From the NCBI RefSeq assembly GCF_003597395.2, contig NC_133778.1, positions 14,161,833-14,225,832 of the forward strand: DNA of 64,000 nucleotides, read 5' to 3'. This stretch comes from Chelonoidis abingdonii. Its lineage: Eukaryota; Chordata; Testudines; Testudinidae. The notes beneath the pieces are model-generated. The model ran no database searches and was not told the DNA's origin. It saw nothing but the letters and a program-made list of their open reading frames with translations. A program made the translations under genes and the position numbers. This document shows positions 1 through 11,013 of the stretch, piece after piece (position 1 is the stretch's first letter; every line of letters begins with the position of its first letter).

Positions 1-596
1 TGTAGTCTTCCATACCAGGAGGCACTTGGTTATACATCAACCAATTGCTAGAGAAAAAGTCATGACAAACTTTATGTATCTTCCAGACATTGTAGCATCT
101 ACCTTAGATAATAAATAAAATGATAGCTTTCAGAATAGTCTATCTAGCAAATGAATGTCAATGGGTATATCTGCCCTTTTTATGAAGAACGGTAACCTCA
201 CTCCCAGGTGTAACTTCCCAAATTGCCTGTATGAAAAAAAGCTGATGACGACGACTAGCTGGGCTACTCGGGATGTATAATGTTTTGCCTTTGCCCCTCC
301 CTAGAGAGAAGCCGACATTTGTTGAAAGCAGCCACTTAGCAATATATACAAAAACTGTCTAGCTCTCTAACCTATGCCCACCTAACAAGCCTTGCATAAA
401 CGGATTGACTTCAACAAAAGAAACCCTATGTACCCATAATAAGCCTTATACTTTTCTTTAAGAGAAACCACTCTTATTTGCCAAATTCCCAGCTGGTTAC
501 AGTACACAGAGAGTACCTTTGCAAGGATCTCAAAGCCCTTTATGCACAGTATTATGTACCTCCTATTAAAAAACAAGATTACTGTAACAGTCCAAA
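1..596. other. Unique sequence, nothing recognised
   Basis: AT-rich sequence without a recognisable gene, repeat or RNA. The one open frame of about 100 codons on the minus strand (382-708) has no domain, no low-complexity signature and no splice-site support, so I do not call it. Confidence 0.5.
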
Positions 597-762
597 ACCA
601 GAGGCCGATTCTGCACACAATCAGGGTATGATTATGCTTCACCCCTGCTTGCCTTGAGTATCTCTTTACTCTGAAAGTAGCCTCGCTGAAATCAATGAAA
701 CCAATCACAGAGTGAGACGCTATTCAGCATGAGTAAGGGGCGCGCAATCAGGCCCTAAAGTT
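597..762. repeat. Degenerate short foldback repeat
   Basis: The stretch begins near 'GAGGCCGATTCTGCAC' and ends with 'CAATCAGGCCCT'. These ends are imperfect reverse complements of the GGCCTGATTCTG-type end seen in several other short elements of this window (20149, 26596, 60498). The interior has the usual 'GAGTAAG' words of that group. It is probably an old non-autonomous inverted-repeat element, with low certainty on exact ends. Confidence 0.35.
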
Positions 763-864
763 AATGTGGTCTTTTGCAGCTGACTGAACCTAGACTGAGT
801 CCCAATGTCTTAATGTCATTGTAGTACTTTCAACCATTAATGGAGAACACTACCAATTTTTTTT

Positions 865-1020
865 ATAAGGGACTCTGTTGGGTGGTTTTATTACAGCCAA
901 ATGGGGAGACTGAGGTACAAAAGTTAATTGATTTGTTCTGGGTCACACAGCAAAACAACAAGAGGAGTCCTGATTTGCAATCCCCGTCTCTAACAACTAG
1001 GCAATACACTCTCAAGGCAA
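865..1020 (-). mobile_element. tRNA-derived SINE fragment (MIR/CORE-like)
   Basis: On the plus strand the order is 'ATGGGGAGACTGAGG', then 'GGGTCACACAGCA', then a degenerate B-box region near 980. This is the reverse complement of the conserved body of tRNA-headed vertebrate SINEs (the 'CTCAGTTTCCCCAT' motif). The tRNA-like head lies at the right end, so the element is minus-strand. The tail is missing or too diverged to see. The open frame over it (840-1031) is accidental. Confidence 0.65.
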
Positions 1021-2640
1021 AACATTTGTGAACATTTTCCTATTGCTGTATATACATTTTCAGTTTACTGTTCAATATGCTTTGGTATACAAGTAAAACT
1101 ACAACATGGACATTAATATCTTTAGTCTCCATTGACAACTTTTCAATTCCGAAGTACATAGTAATGTTGAATCAGATTTAAATCTCTCTGGCTTTACAAA
1201 TGAATATTAAGTGCTGCTTCTGTAATAGTTACAGGGCAATTATGAAGCTACTAGCAACTCCAATGAGTATCTGTCTTCCACACAATTATGGTAATATAAC
1301 AGATAATCTGGTAATTTCAAATCAATGTAGAAGCCACATCTGTTCGGGGTAGCTGTTTTACCTCTTAGATTAATAGAATAAAAAAGTTGTGTAAAAGGCA
1401 TATTTTATTGGAAAGGCTGTTAGTTACATTCACTTGAACTACTGCAACCAGTTACATGTTAATTTGCATACCAGTTAAACCATATTATTGGCAAATCAGT
1501 ACAAATACTTTTAGGCAAACATATAGGGTCAGAATTTTTAAACCCAGTTTGCTCCCTATTTGTTACTGCAGTTTGCTGGCCCACAATATTGCAAGGCCAG
1601 TCAACATACTTTAGTTGCCTGACTACCTCATGCGCAGGCCCTAATCAAATGCTCAGACATCTAAACGATCTCAAACTTGTGGACAGAAAAAAAAAAAAGG
1701 AGGTTGAAGCCAGGCAGAAAAATCAAGCCCATAGGATGCAATTCACCCTGTATGAAGGAGTCATTACAAGGTCTAAGCACCAAATATGGCCTCAAAATAG
1801 AGCTTATGTGGGACTCAGCTGGTACATTGGCCTAGTAATGGCATTCTGTATGGGGTGAAATTAACCCTGAATCACTGACCCAACAGGACATATTTTTGTA
1901 GGTTATATTCATGCCCGTAGAATGCCCATGCACTACATAAATCTCTCTCAGGTGCCGGCTTGAAGGTTTTAGTGGTGCACTGACGGCATGCTGGCATTCT
2001 GCACAGGGGTCAATGTCATCCTCCTTACAGACCAAACAGATGGAAAAAGGAAAGATTTCAAACTGTCCTTGAATAAACAAAGAACTGACAGAACCCAGCT
2101 GAATTACAGCAATACCAGTGACTGAAACAGATAATACAGTGATTATGTGATGTCTGTGTCATCTCTGAATAACCACAAAGAACTAAGAGTCAGTCCCTCA
2201 CCCGGTGTAAATAGGCTATGCCAATTTACCCCTAGCTGAGGATATGGCCCTAACACTGAAATCGATCCTGCCTTTAACAAAACAGGGACTGTTTGAGCAT
2301 CATGGAGTACTAGTAAATACAGAATAAAATGAGTTAGTCTACAAAGAGAATGAAAACAGCCATTGTGAAGATGCATGTTGATCTATTGCTAAATGTGAGG
2401 GGAATTAGTAAGAGATTTGTCCTATACTAGCTGAGTAGTGGTAAAGTATTATAAAACGACTTCAGTTGACAACAGCAGTATGAACCTAAAGGGAATACAG
2501 AATTATGTGCTACACTCAGCCCCAGGAGAACTAGCAAAAACAGAAGAAAGGACTGGAGTGCAGAGGCATTGCAATATAGAGTCATGAGGGAAACTATTTT
2601 ATGAATCAAGAAATATTACGTATGTACATATACGGCCTCA
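1021..2640. other. Unique AT-rich sequence with small repeat scraps
   Basis: No gene is supported. A short stretch at about 2195-2275 ('CCAATTTACCCCTAGCTGAGG...') resembles a degenerate piece of a common repeat that is seen again at 11160-11200. An A-run lies at 1687-1698. The remaining open frames of under 120 codons look random. Confidence 0.45.
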
Positions 2641-2644
2641 TCAC

Positions 2645-2715
2645 TGCAGAATCTGAGTGCCTAGTTAATGGGAAGTATCCTCACAGCAGCCCAGTGAAGT
2701 TGGGAAATACTATCC
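2645..2715 (-). mobile_element. SINE, 3' part, cut off by LTR insertion
   Basis: The sequence 'ATCCTCACAGCAGCCCAGTG' followed by 'GGGAAATACTATCC' is the minus-strand tail half of the same SINE whose head continues at 4548-4690. The two halves join exactly across the LTR when one TATCC is removed: '...ACTATCC' plus 'CCATTTGACAGATGGGGAAC'. It is therefore one SINE interrupted by the LTR at 2716-4547. Confidence 0.75.
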
Positions 2716-2909
2716 TGTGACGAGGGAAGCCGGGGCTCGACCCTCCCTGTGGAGGAGGGGAGCCACACCGGCCTCGTCCTGTTCTCACCGGGTCCTGTCC
2801 TTCGGGTCCACGGTCCACTGTCTGGGCGTTCGGTCCCTGTGGAGTGGACTGGGACACGGCAGAGTCAGTGGGGCCCTGCCTTGGACGCAGGTGGCACCAA
2901 ACACAGTGC

Positions 2910-3838
2910 ACTAGGCTCTGGCCCTGTGGGACAGGGCAGAGCAACAAACAGTCAGAGGAGAGAGCTCTGGCCTTTGGGCAGGGCAGAGCAACAAACAGTA
3001 GGGCCTGGCCCTTTGGAGCAGGGCAGAGCAACACACAGTCAGGGGCTCTGGCCCTTTGGAGAGGCAGAGCAACAAACAGTCAGAGGGCTCTGGCCCTTTG
3101 GGGCAGGGCAGAGCAACAAAACAGTCAGAGGGCTCTGGCCCTTTGGGCAGGGCAGAGCAAAACAGTCGAGAGCTCTGGCCCTTTGGGGCAGGCGAGCAAC
3201 AACACAGTCAGAGGGCTCTGGCCCTTTGGGCAGGGCCGAGCAACACACAGTCAGAGGGCTCTGCCTTTGGGGGCAGGCCGAGCACACACAGTCAGAGGGC
3301 TCTGGCCCTTTGGTGCAGGCCGAGCAACACACGTCCAAGGGCTCTGCCCTTTGGGCAGGGCAGAGACAACACACAGTCAGAGGGCTCTGCCCTTTGGGGC
3401 AGGGCGAGCAACACACAGTTAGGGGCTCTGGCCCTTGGGCAGGCAGAGCAACACACAGTCAGGGGGCTCTGCCCTTTGGAGCAGGGCAGAGCACAAACAG
3501 TCGAGAGTCTGCCCTTTGGGCAAGGCGCAGCAACACACAGTCAGAGGGCTCTGGCCTTTGGGGCAGGCCGAGCACACACAGTCAGAGGCTCTGGCCTTTG
3601 GGGCAGGGGCAGAGCAACAACACATCAGAGGGCTCTGGCCCTTTGGGGCAGGAAGCAACCCACAGTCAGAGGGCTCTGGCCCTTTGGGGCAGGGCAGAGC
3701 AACACACAGTCAGAGGGGCTCTGGCCCTTTGGGGCAGGGCGAGCAACACACAGTTGGGGCTCTGGCCTTTGGGCAGGGCCAGAGCAACACACAGTCGGGG
3801 CTCTGCCTTGGGCAGGCAGGAGCAACAAACAAATAGTA
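2910..3838. repeat. 44-bp minisatellite, about 22 units
   Basis: I counted 22 tandem units of about 40-47 bp, typically 'GGGCTCTGGCCCTTTGGGGC' followed by 'AGGGCAGAGCAACACACAGT' and 'CAGA'. Units differ mainly by 1-2 base length changes in G, C and A runs. The first unit starts at about 2910 and the last ends in 'AACAAACAAATAGTAG' at about 3838. The array lies inside the LTR. The units lack in-frame stops in several frames, which creates long false open frames on both strands. Confidence 0.93.
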
Positions 3839-4417
3839 GCTGTGGGGGCGAAGGGGATTACTGCCACCCGGCTACGGGTGCAGGGGAACGCAGGCCCACC
3901 CACTCCTCTGCGTTCCAGCCCGGGGCCCTAGTAGCGGCCGTCGCCGCTAGTGGCAAGTCAGTGGGATTCAGCCCGAAACACATGACAGAGTGCTCGGGGG
4001 ACCTAACCGAACACACGACACGCGGTCAGTGGATCCTGACGACACACACGGTCCATCGGCTCGGGCCTTTGCAGCCTTGACTGTGGTCAGCCGCCCCCGG
4101 GCTACTTCCCATTCCCCCTTCGCGGCCTACCTGGTTCCGCCGGGTTCGTCGACCGTCATGGGCTCCTCCAGTCCAGGTCAGGGGTAGATCCGTAGTTACT
4201 TGGGTAGCCGGGCCAGGTCTGGTCCTGAGCTCCTCCAGGCCGTAGTTGGGGCTGGGAAGCGGTGGTAGTTCCCGCAGCTCAGGGTCGTGGTTGCTGCGGG
4301 TCGGTTCCGGCAAGGCCTGGTCCCGGTCTCGGAGCTCGGCAGCCTCCCAGCGACGAGGGTCGTCCGGCACGTCTGCTCTCGCTGGCTGCTGAGCTCCATC
4401 TGAAGGCCGGCGCCCGG
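3839..4417 (-). other. GC-rich LTR body downstream of the TATA box
   Basis: GC-rich, CpG-bearing sequence runs between the minisatellite and the TATA box, reading on the minus strand. A 67-codon frame beginning with ATG at 4399 lies just downstream of the predicted start site. A longer minus frame (4026-4556) runs through the TATA box and so cannot be a transcript from it. I see no gag-like motif and treat both frames as untranslated or leader sequence. Confidence 0.45.
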
Positions 4418-4462
4418 CTTTTATACTTCCGGGTCGCCGCCTGACCCTTTGAGGGGCGGGGC
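4418..4462 (-). promoter_or_regulatory. LTR promoter: TATA box and GC box
   Basis: On the minus strand TATAAAAG occupies 4425-4418. A GC box (GGGGCGGGGC on the plus strand, 4453-4462) lies about 30 bp upstream of it. The surroundings are GC-rich and the reading fits a Pol II LTR promoter. Transcription would start near 4390-4395 and run leftward into the minisatellite. Activity is inferred, not shown. Confidence 0.55.
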
Positions 4463-4547
4463 TTCTGCCCGGAAGTTCCGCCCTGGGGGAAGAAGGACGG
4501 GGCTCAACCCTCCATGTGGAGGAGGGGAGCCACACCGCCTCGCTACA

Positions 4548-4692
4548 TATCCCCATTTGACAGATGGGGAACTGAGGCCCAGAGCAGAATGTGAGACTTG
4601 CCCAACATCACACAGAAAGTAGGTGACTGAGTCAGGAATTGAACCTATGTCTCCTGAGTGCTGTAGCCCCTAGACCACTCTTCCGTCTATCA
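4548..4692 (-). mobile_element. SINE, 5' (tRNA-like) part
   Basis: This continues the SINE of 2645-2715. On the minus strand it carries an A-box-like 'TGGTCTAGGGGCT' and a good B box 'GGTTCAATTCC', followed by the conserved body with 'CCTCAGTTCCCCATCTGTC'. Such elements are transcribed by Pol III when young. This copy is interrupted and old. It is a MIR-like or chelonian Cry-type SINE; I cannot separate these by eye. Confidence 0.8.
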
Positions 4693-7600
4693 AGATAGGC
4701 AGCCAGTACTAGGGAAGCCTAGCCAAGTAATGCACAAAGACTCTGGTAGTGACTCCTGACAAGACAAAATGCATCTTAGGTCACCACTTACAAAGTATGC
4801 AATTTACAGTGGTTTTTCCCGAGCCGAGCCACATGTGTGATTAGAATGATCCAAGTCCAATGATCTCACTGTCTAAGAGACTAACTTAAGTTAGCAAGAG
4901 CCAATGCCATAATTCCTATTTTAAAATGTACAGTTCCCTGCCTGGATTTTCATATGCAATTACTCTATAAACAGAAGACAGATGCTGGCCATGACAAATA
5001 TCCAAATAGTTATGTTTTGTCACATGCTCTAGAGCAATATTTAGATGTGCGCACATCTTCAAAACACTTTTAGTAGCCTCCCTCTATCTTAATCCTGAAT
5101 TCACATGCCCCACTCAACTCATTCACGAATCATCAGAAAAGGAAGACGTGTTTTTGCTAACAGTGGTCCGGGCTTTACTTCCCTTGGAAATCAACAGCAA
5201 AATTGCACTTGGCACAGGATCATCCCACACAGAAGGATGCTGAGAAGGAGGTACCGAGACACTAATAACGCTCCCAAACATGATCCGATTATTCATGATC
5301 CAATAAACAGAGGTGTTTTTGGCTGGCAAGAACGTTGTCCCCGGTGTTCATCATGAGGCACTGAATGTCTGCCGGCGAAAGATAATGTTCTTGGGAACGT
5401 TTGGAAAGCGGCCCCTCTGCTTACCTTTGCTTTCAGCTGTTAATCACACTGGTGCGAGCCTCTGCTCATCCTGGCAGCAGGAGCAACTGAAAAATCCTAA
5501 GAAATGCCACTATACACATCACTTGATTGCACTTAAACACCAACCTGTCCCGGCACCCTTTTGTTGGGGTCCTGTCCTAGCCACGTCCACCATTTCTCCT
5601 CCCTAGCTATACTCATATCAGTGCAAGGCACAGAGTTTTGTTCACTTCACATTACTAAGATCTAAGCACATTCCTCTGATGTGGAAGCGTCTCGGTACAG
5701 AGGCAGAGTATATACCCAGTGAGCAATACTTTGACTCCCAGAAATTCTCTCAGCAGCCTGTAAACTCTGTTCCTCAGATGCTGCCTGGTCTTTCAAGTCA
5801 TTCACAGGGGAGAACTCTTACTGAATTGCCAAGGTACATGTGTGATAAGTGGCTCTGTGTGTCACGATTGAATTTCATGGGCAAGGCTAAATGGGGACAA
5901 CAAAGTATGTGTCTCCACTAATTCTAGTGCTACACTTGCATGGGCGTTAAAAATGTTACATTTGGCCCACGCTCCCTTAAGCACTGGGACCTCAGATTTT
6001 TCTTATTACTTCTGTTTCCCTTTCAGAAGAACTCATTTCTGAAACATTTCTGCTAACTTCATCGTCTATCTGCACCTTTTTGCTCAATTTGCAGCTCACA
6101 TGCCATCCATCTCTCACTGCATCCCTCCCCTCTCCCACACTTTTCAATACACACGCTTTTCAATAGACAATAATTAATCAGGCTCCTTGTGTCTCTTTTT
6201 ACCAATTCTCCCTGTGAATACAAACAAGCAGCAGAAATGAGCAATGCATTAGAGAACAGAATTTACAAACGGTGTTCTTTAACACTTAATCTGTTTCATT
6301 CAGCACGTCAAATTTTTTCCCTGAAATTCTTAGCATAATTTCCCAGCATTATCCATTATGAATGTTTTCTGATCATGCGGTCATACATTGCATATGTCTG
6401 AAGAGCCACATTAATTTGGTATTGCTACTGTTTCTTCAGTGGTGTGAACTTACAGGGAAATTCAAGCAATTTACATAATTTATTAAAGCATCAGAAAAAC
6501 TGAAAAACTGAAACATATTTCAAAATTTTGAAGATGTTTTCATTTTGCAGGATTTGAAACACCAGTGACCATTCTAATGTCTAAATTTTTTCATATAAAA
6601 ATTAGATTTAGAGGGGAAAAGGCCATTTGTTAGTTAAAAAAAAAATCATTAGAAATATGTTGACCAGCTCTGATCATTATGTATGTTATTTAGGTCAGTA
6701 AGTTACGTTGTGTTGACTTTTCACTTTATCAAGTAGGATTTAAATTCCTAACTCCTGGAATTTACATTAAATAGATTTTATATTGTAGTAACAACATATG
6801 TTCATATTGCAAACATTGAGAAAAATAGATTATAATAATATTTATAATGCAATCAAAGTGCTTGGAGCAGGTTATAGCTTAATAAAAACAAATTAAAATA
6901 GAAATAGACCTAACTCAGAAGTATGATAGACCCAAATACTCCACAGGAAGTTCAGATTGCATTGTGATCTAGGTTTATCTTGAAAACAGAATCATTCTCT
7001 TAAAACAAACCGGAAAAATAAATGAGGATAAAGAAAGGCACAGAACATTCAAACACATCACTACCCTCCTTGTACTAATCCACAGCAAAAGGGTGAAAGA
7101 GAAAGAGGAAGATTAAATTGACCATACTCAATAAAATCTCTTACCACGTGAGAATTATACTACACACAGACAGAGACTGTGCCGGACAAAACCACAGCTC
7201 TTTTTGCACTGTCTTCAGCAATCTCACATGCTCCACGACCAAGTTAAAAGATTACAACCCCCTGTTCCTTTCCAAACTGCCTCCTTGAGGTCACTGGATT
7301 CCACGCACACACTCGGATGTCATCACATTCTATGTTCTCTCTCTTTGCTCTGGATTGGCATAGGGTCAGACCTGACCTCAGCAAAGTACAAACATGCAAG
7401 CAAACCCACTCCTACTCAGCAAGGCACTCAAGCAAGCCCTTACCTTTAAGTGCATTTGAAGTCTAATTTAAGTCAATGGACTTAAAAAGATGCTTAAATA
7501 GGTGGAAATTCCAAGAGCTTTCCGGAATCAGAACCATGATTAACTCACGTATTTGTATGATTTAGCTATCATTGCTAAGATTTAATATCCATCCAGGGCC

Positions 7601-8320
7601 TGGTCAAGCACAAACAGAAGTCAAAGGAAAGATGCCCATTGAATTTCGTGTGCATTGGAGCATGACCTGTATGCTCATCATGCATGAACGTTAACTTTAG
7701 AAGTGTAAACAACATCTATTTGGTCCAGTGTCAGCCTGAGGGAAACCATTGAAAGGTCTGAGCTAAAGAGCGGGTAGGCAGAGGTGGCTGGATGTCTTTT
7801 TGTCTGGTTCCAGTGAAGCCAGAAAATATCCTAGATCAACTACAACTGGCCAGCACTTTGGGATTGCTCTGTATAATGGGAACAATCCTGGTAAACTGAA
7901 GCATCTGGACAACACCTTCCATTTCTGATTGGCTTTCCAGATCTGTAACCGGCTATAAAGAGCTTCCCATTGGCCATCTTCACACATTCTGCCACCGTTT
8001 AATACAGAGAAGTCCTCAGAACATCTCATCTTGGTGACAAGGAAATTAAATGACTCTGCAGATTGTATTTTTCATATGCGCAGCCCTCTGTTCCTTACAA
8101 CAGGGCCATCTATAAATAATTTATGTCCTGGGGTTTTAATAGCATTATTAATAATATCTATGCATCTCGACCAAATGCTGAATAAAACAAAACAAAGCCT
8201 TGGAATTATTCCATAATTCTGATTGATGATGAAGATCTAGGCCTTCAAATAACTTACTGTTTTATTCTGTGGATTCTTTAATATTAATAGCCATTAACCC
8301 ACGAGTAAATAACCAGAGGA
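4693..8320. other. Unique sequence, no gene recognised
   Basis: About 3.6 kb without a supported feature. Open frames here (for example 5105-5356, 5313-5606, 7204-7449, 7763-8029) are all under 100 codons, have mixed composition and no motif. The 6450-7000 part is AT-rich with short A runs. Confidence 0.45.
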
Positions 8321-8324
8321 TCTT

Positions 8325-9280
8325 CTCCTTAGGTGACATCTCTATTACTGAAGGTTTGCAACTATGTTAGGCCATTCTGTATGATCTTCTGCTAATTTCT
8401 TTGTGGATGAGCAGTCCTTTTGATCCACTCAGGATACTACACCATCCATCCAAGACTTCTTTGGCTGCCTCATGTTCTTCTGATATCAACTATCCCTTGC
8501 AGTGCCTGTAAACATGCATTGCCCGCTGAACTTCTTAAAACGTATCCTGCAATTCAAATCTTTCTTTTCATAACGTCTCTGACTAGCATTTGCTGAGCTC
8601 CAATAGCCTCCAATACTTCTTCATTGGTCACATGATCTATCCATAATATTTTCAGAATTCTTCTATAAACACGATACTTTGAAGGATTGTAGTTTCTTTA
8701 TGATCAGTCATTTGAATGTTCACATTCCACAGCCAGAATTTAACACAGACCAAATATAATTTTTAAGAGTCAGAATTTAGTCTTCAGATTTATGTTCCTT
8801 CTTATAAGATGTTTATTCTTCTGGAATGTCTCTTCGCTCTTGCTATTCTGGTGTTGGCTTCAGTATCTGATATTCCAGCTTCTGTAGGAAGCTTCCTAAG
8901 TAGCAATAATTTCTCACTTGCTGTACAGCTGGAATTCACTGGAATCTCACGTTTTCCCAGGATCTTTGCATACCAACATATTTTTTTTTCTTGTCCACAT
9001 TCAACTCTAGGCCATGTTCTTTCTGATATTCAAACATAATCTCCACTAACTTCATGATACCTTATTCTGAATCAGCCAACAGTACTGTGTCATCTGCATT
9101 GCAAATGTTATTCACCCATTTTTCATTCATATTAATATGAATTTCTTCAATTCATTTAATCAAACACTTGCTATGAAGTTGAAAGCTAGAGACATTATAC
9201 AATCTTGCCTCACTTCTCTCTTGATCTCTCAGATTACCAGAGTATAGTGTAGTGGAAAGTTTAACAACAAATGTGTTTTG
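8325..9280 (-). mobile_element. Decayed RTE-like LINE fragment
   Basis: The minus-strand translation, in shifting frames, gives pieces of a non-LTR retrotransposon: 'REVRQDC' (RT motif B region, about 9215-9235), 'VNNICNADDTVLLADSE' (motif C, YADD changed to NADD, about 9068-9115), 'HGLELNVDKK', and further 3' 'ILWIDHVTNEEVLEA' (8607-8654). The order agrees with the C-terminal half of RTE-type ORF2. Many stops and frameshifts show that it is an old fossil. No ends or duplications are visible. Confidence 0.7.
9040..9235 (-). pseudogene. Broken reverse transcriptase core (RTE-like)
   Basis: This covers RT motifs B and C of the LINE fragment. The catalytic box reads N-A-D-D-T at about 9085-9099 on the minus strand: both aspartates survive but the preceding aromatic residue is lost. 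A stop follows 'LLADSE'. It cannot encode an active enzyme. Confidence 0.6.
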
Positions 9281-9915
9281 TTCAATATTTCCATTTAAAA
9301 TCATTGATAAATATAATAGAGCATATAACTACAGTGTGAATTTGCAGACCTGGATTTGTTCTGTTGTAGAAAGTGATAGTTAAAGTTGAAAGATAAATAT
9401 CTCTTTTGATCTGTAAACAAGAGCATTGTTACTTTTAGTCCCACAGGATCAATACTAATCATGCACTACAGCCAACCAAGAACTGTTGGTAACAATCAGG
9501 AGGCGCCAGATTCAATTCCCCTTTACTGACAGCACTGGGAAGTCAATAGACACTGAAGACACTCTTTAAAAATCTAATTTTTAGACAAGCATATAATAGC
9601 AACCCATTTAGGAGTCAAGGCTTTCAGCATACACGGAGATATAAGCATGGGGCTAGTAAACCTTCACAAGATATTTATCAGTGTCGAATTTTACTTAGCA
9701 CTGACTCCTGAGAGCTGCTGCTCCGCATAGCTTGTAAAATATGTTCTAGCACGTTTTTCTTTTGTTGACTGTGTGTCTGTCTGAGCGTTCATGCTCACAT
9801 AGGATAAAAATCTGGTATATATGGAAACAAGCTGGGGCATGTACAAATGGGGAACTGCCATGCGATTTTTTTTCTGGTCTTCTTCAATGATCCTAGGCTA
9901 GAAGGAAAACCCACT
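9281..9915. other. Unique sequence, nothing recognised
   Basis: AT-rich sequence between the LINE fossil and the Harbinger-like element, with no supported gene or repeat. Confidence 0.4.
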
Positions 9916-9918
9916 CTA

Positions 9919-11010
9919 GGGCCAGGTCTACACTGCGACTTTAAATCGGTTTAATGGCCGATATACCGATTTAACGCTGTATCCGTTCACACGACGTCGT
10001 CATTAATATCGAGTTAAACGGCTCCTTAAATCGATTTCGGAACTCCTCCCAAACGAGAGGAGTAGCGCTAAATTCGATAGTGATAACTCGGATTAGGGTT
10101 CATGTGGACGGAAATCGACGTTATTGGCCTCCGGGCGGCATCCCAGAGTGCAGCACTGACCGCTCTGGACAGCAATCTGAACTCGGATGCAGCGGGCAGG
10201 TAAACAGGAAAAGCCCCGCGAACTTTTGAATTACATTTCCTGCTTGCCCAGCGTGGAGCTCTGATCAGCACGGCTGGCGATGCAGTCTGAAATCGAAAAA
10301 GAGCTCCAGCATAGACCGTACGGGAGATACTAGGTCTGATCGCTGTATGGGGAGACAAATCTGTTGTATCCAGCTCCGTTACAGAACACGAAATGCCAAA
10401 GCGTTTGAATAAAAAACTCCAGGATACACAGCGCTGCGTGACAAGCGTAACGGGAAGCCAGAGACTCAAATGGACGCTCATGAAGGGAGGGAGGGGGTAC
10501 TGAGGACTCCAGCTATCCCACAGTCCACAGCAGTCTCTGAAAATTATTTGCATTCTTGGCTGAGCTCCCAATGTCTGTAGGTTCAAACACAGTGTCTGGC
10601 GTGGTTCAGGGAACAGCTCCTCAGTTTATTTCCCCCCACCACCACGTGAAAAAAAAAAGGGAAAGATTGCTGTGCTATGGCGTTTGCTCAATGCACTCCG
10701 GGAAAAAGGCGCCAAAGGGTTGTCTGCTGCCTTCACAAAGGGAGGGGTGAGGCTGTACCCAGCACCACCCGGGGCAGTGTTTTCTGCCCCATCAGGCACT
10801 GTGCTCTCAACACGGAAGTGGGAACTATGGGATAGCTGAGGAACAGCTACCCACAGTGCACCGCTCCTGAAATCGATGGTAGCTTTGGACCATGGACGCA
10901 AACAATCGATTTCGGGATCCCACTGTGGACGCGCTAAACCGATTTTATTAGATCTGTTTTGTAATATCGGTTTAAGCTAATTCGAAATAATCGTGCAGTG
11001 TAGACGTACC
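9919..11010 (+). mobile_element. PIF/Harbinger-like element, internally deleted copy
   Basis: The terminal inverted repeats are 'GGGCCAGGTCTACACTGC' at the left and the reverse complement of 'GGTACGTCTACACTGCAC' at the right. Both sides are flanked by CTA (9916-9918, 11011-11013), which fits the 3-bp TWA-like duplications of PIF/Harbinger elements. The interior has multiple 'AAATCGG' and 'ATCGATTT' words and a degenerate Myb/SANT-like coding piece. It is 1,092 bp long; compared with the copy at 38067-40204 it lacks roughly 1 kb of interior. There is no transposase. Confidence 0.75.
10275..10425 (+). pseudogene. Myb/SANT-like DNA-binding protein remnant
   Basis: The stretch starts at an ATG (10279) within 'GGCGATGCAGTCTG' and is clearly homologous to 38424-38560. 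When a frameshift a few codons in is allowed for, it reads like the N-terminus of the Myb/SANT-like proteins that accompany Harbinger transposases: a basic-residue start, then 'APA-T', 'LIAVWGD' and 'LRYR' segments. Stops and frameshifts prevent translation. The identification is from memory of chelonian annotation. Confidence 0.5.
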
Positions 11011-11013
11011 CTA

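Larger units (their letters stand above)
2716..4547 (-). mobile_element. Solo LTR with internal minisatellite
   Basis: The element starts with TGTGACGAGG and ends with CCTCGCTACA (TG...CA). It is flanked by a perfect 5-bp duplication TATCC (2711-2715 and 4548-4552). Its length of 1,832 bp is long for an LTR because of a 44-bp tandem array (2910-3838). A sequence of about 45 bp near each end (2733-2777 and 4499-4543) is repeated in direct orientation and includes 'GGAGGAGGGGAGCCACACC'. A TATA box and GC box on the minus strand near 4418-4462 set the likely transcription direction. No internal retroviral genes are present, so it is a solo LTR of an endogenous retrovirus or Ty3/Gypsy-type element. 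The family is inferred. Confidence 0.8.

Noticed and set aside
2910..3838. CRISPR-like regular repeats
   Set aside because: The units are directly adjacent with no unique spacers, and the genome is clearly vertebrate.
2844..3931. Further long frames of 192 and 291 codons, and minus-strand frames of 79-125 codons
   Set aside because: Same minisatellite in other frames; composition is dictated by the repeat.
2749..4080. 443-codon open frame on the plus strand
   Set aside because: It is a by-product of the stop-poor 44-bp tandem array inside an LTR. The frames alternate unit by unit and the sequence has no domain.
3839..4547. CpG-island promoter of a host gene
   Set aside because: The GC-rich stretch lies within the TATCC-flanked LTR, so the promoter belongs to the element.
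10068..10586. 172-codon minus-strand frame
   Set aside because: It is antisense to the Myb/SANT-like remnant in the Harbinger-like element and is mirrored only partly in the second copy.
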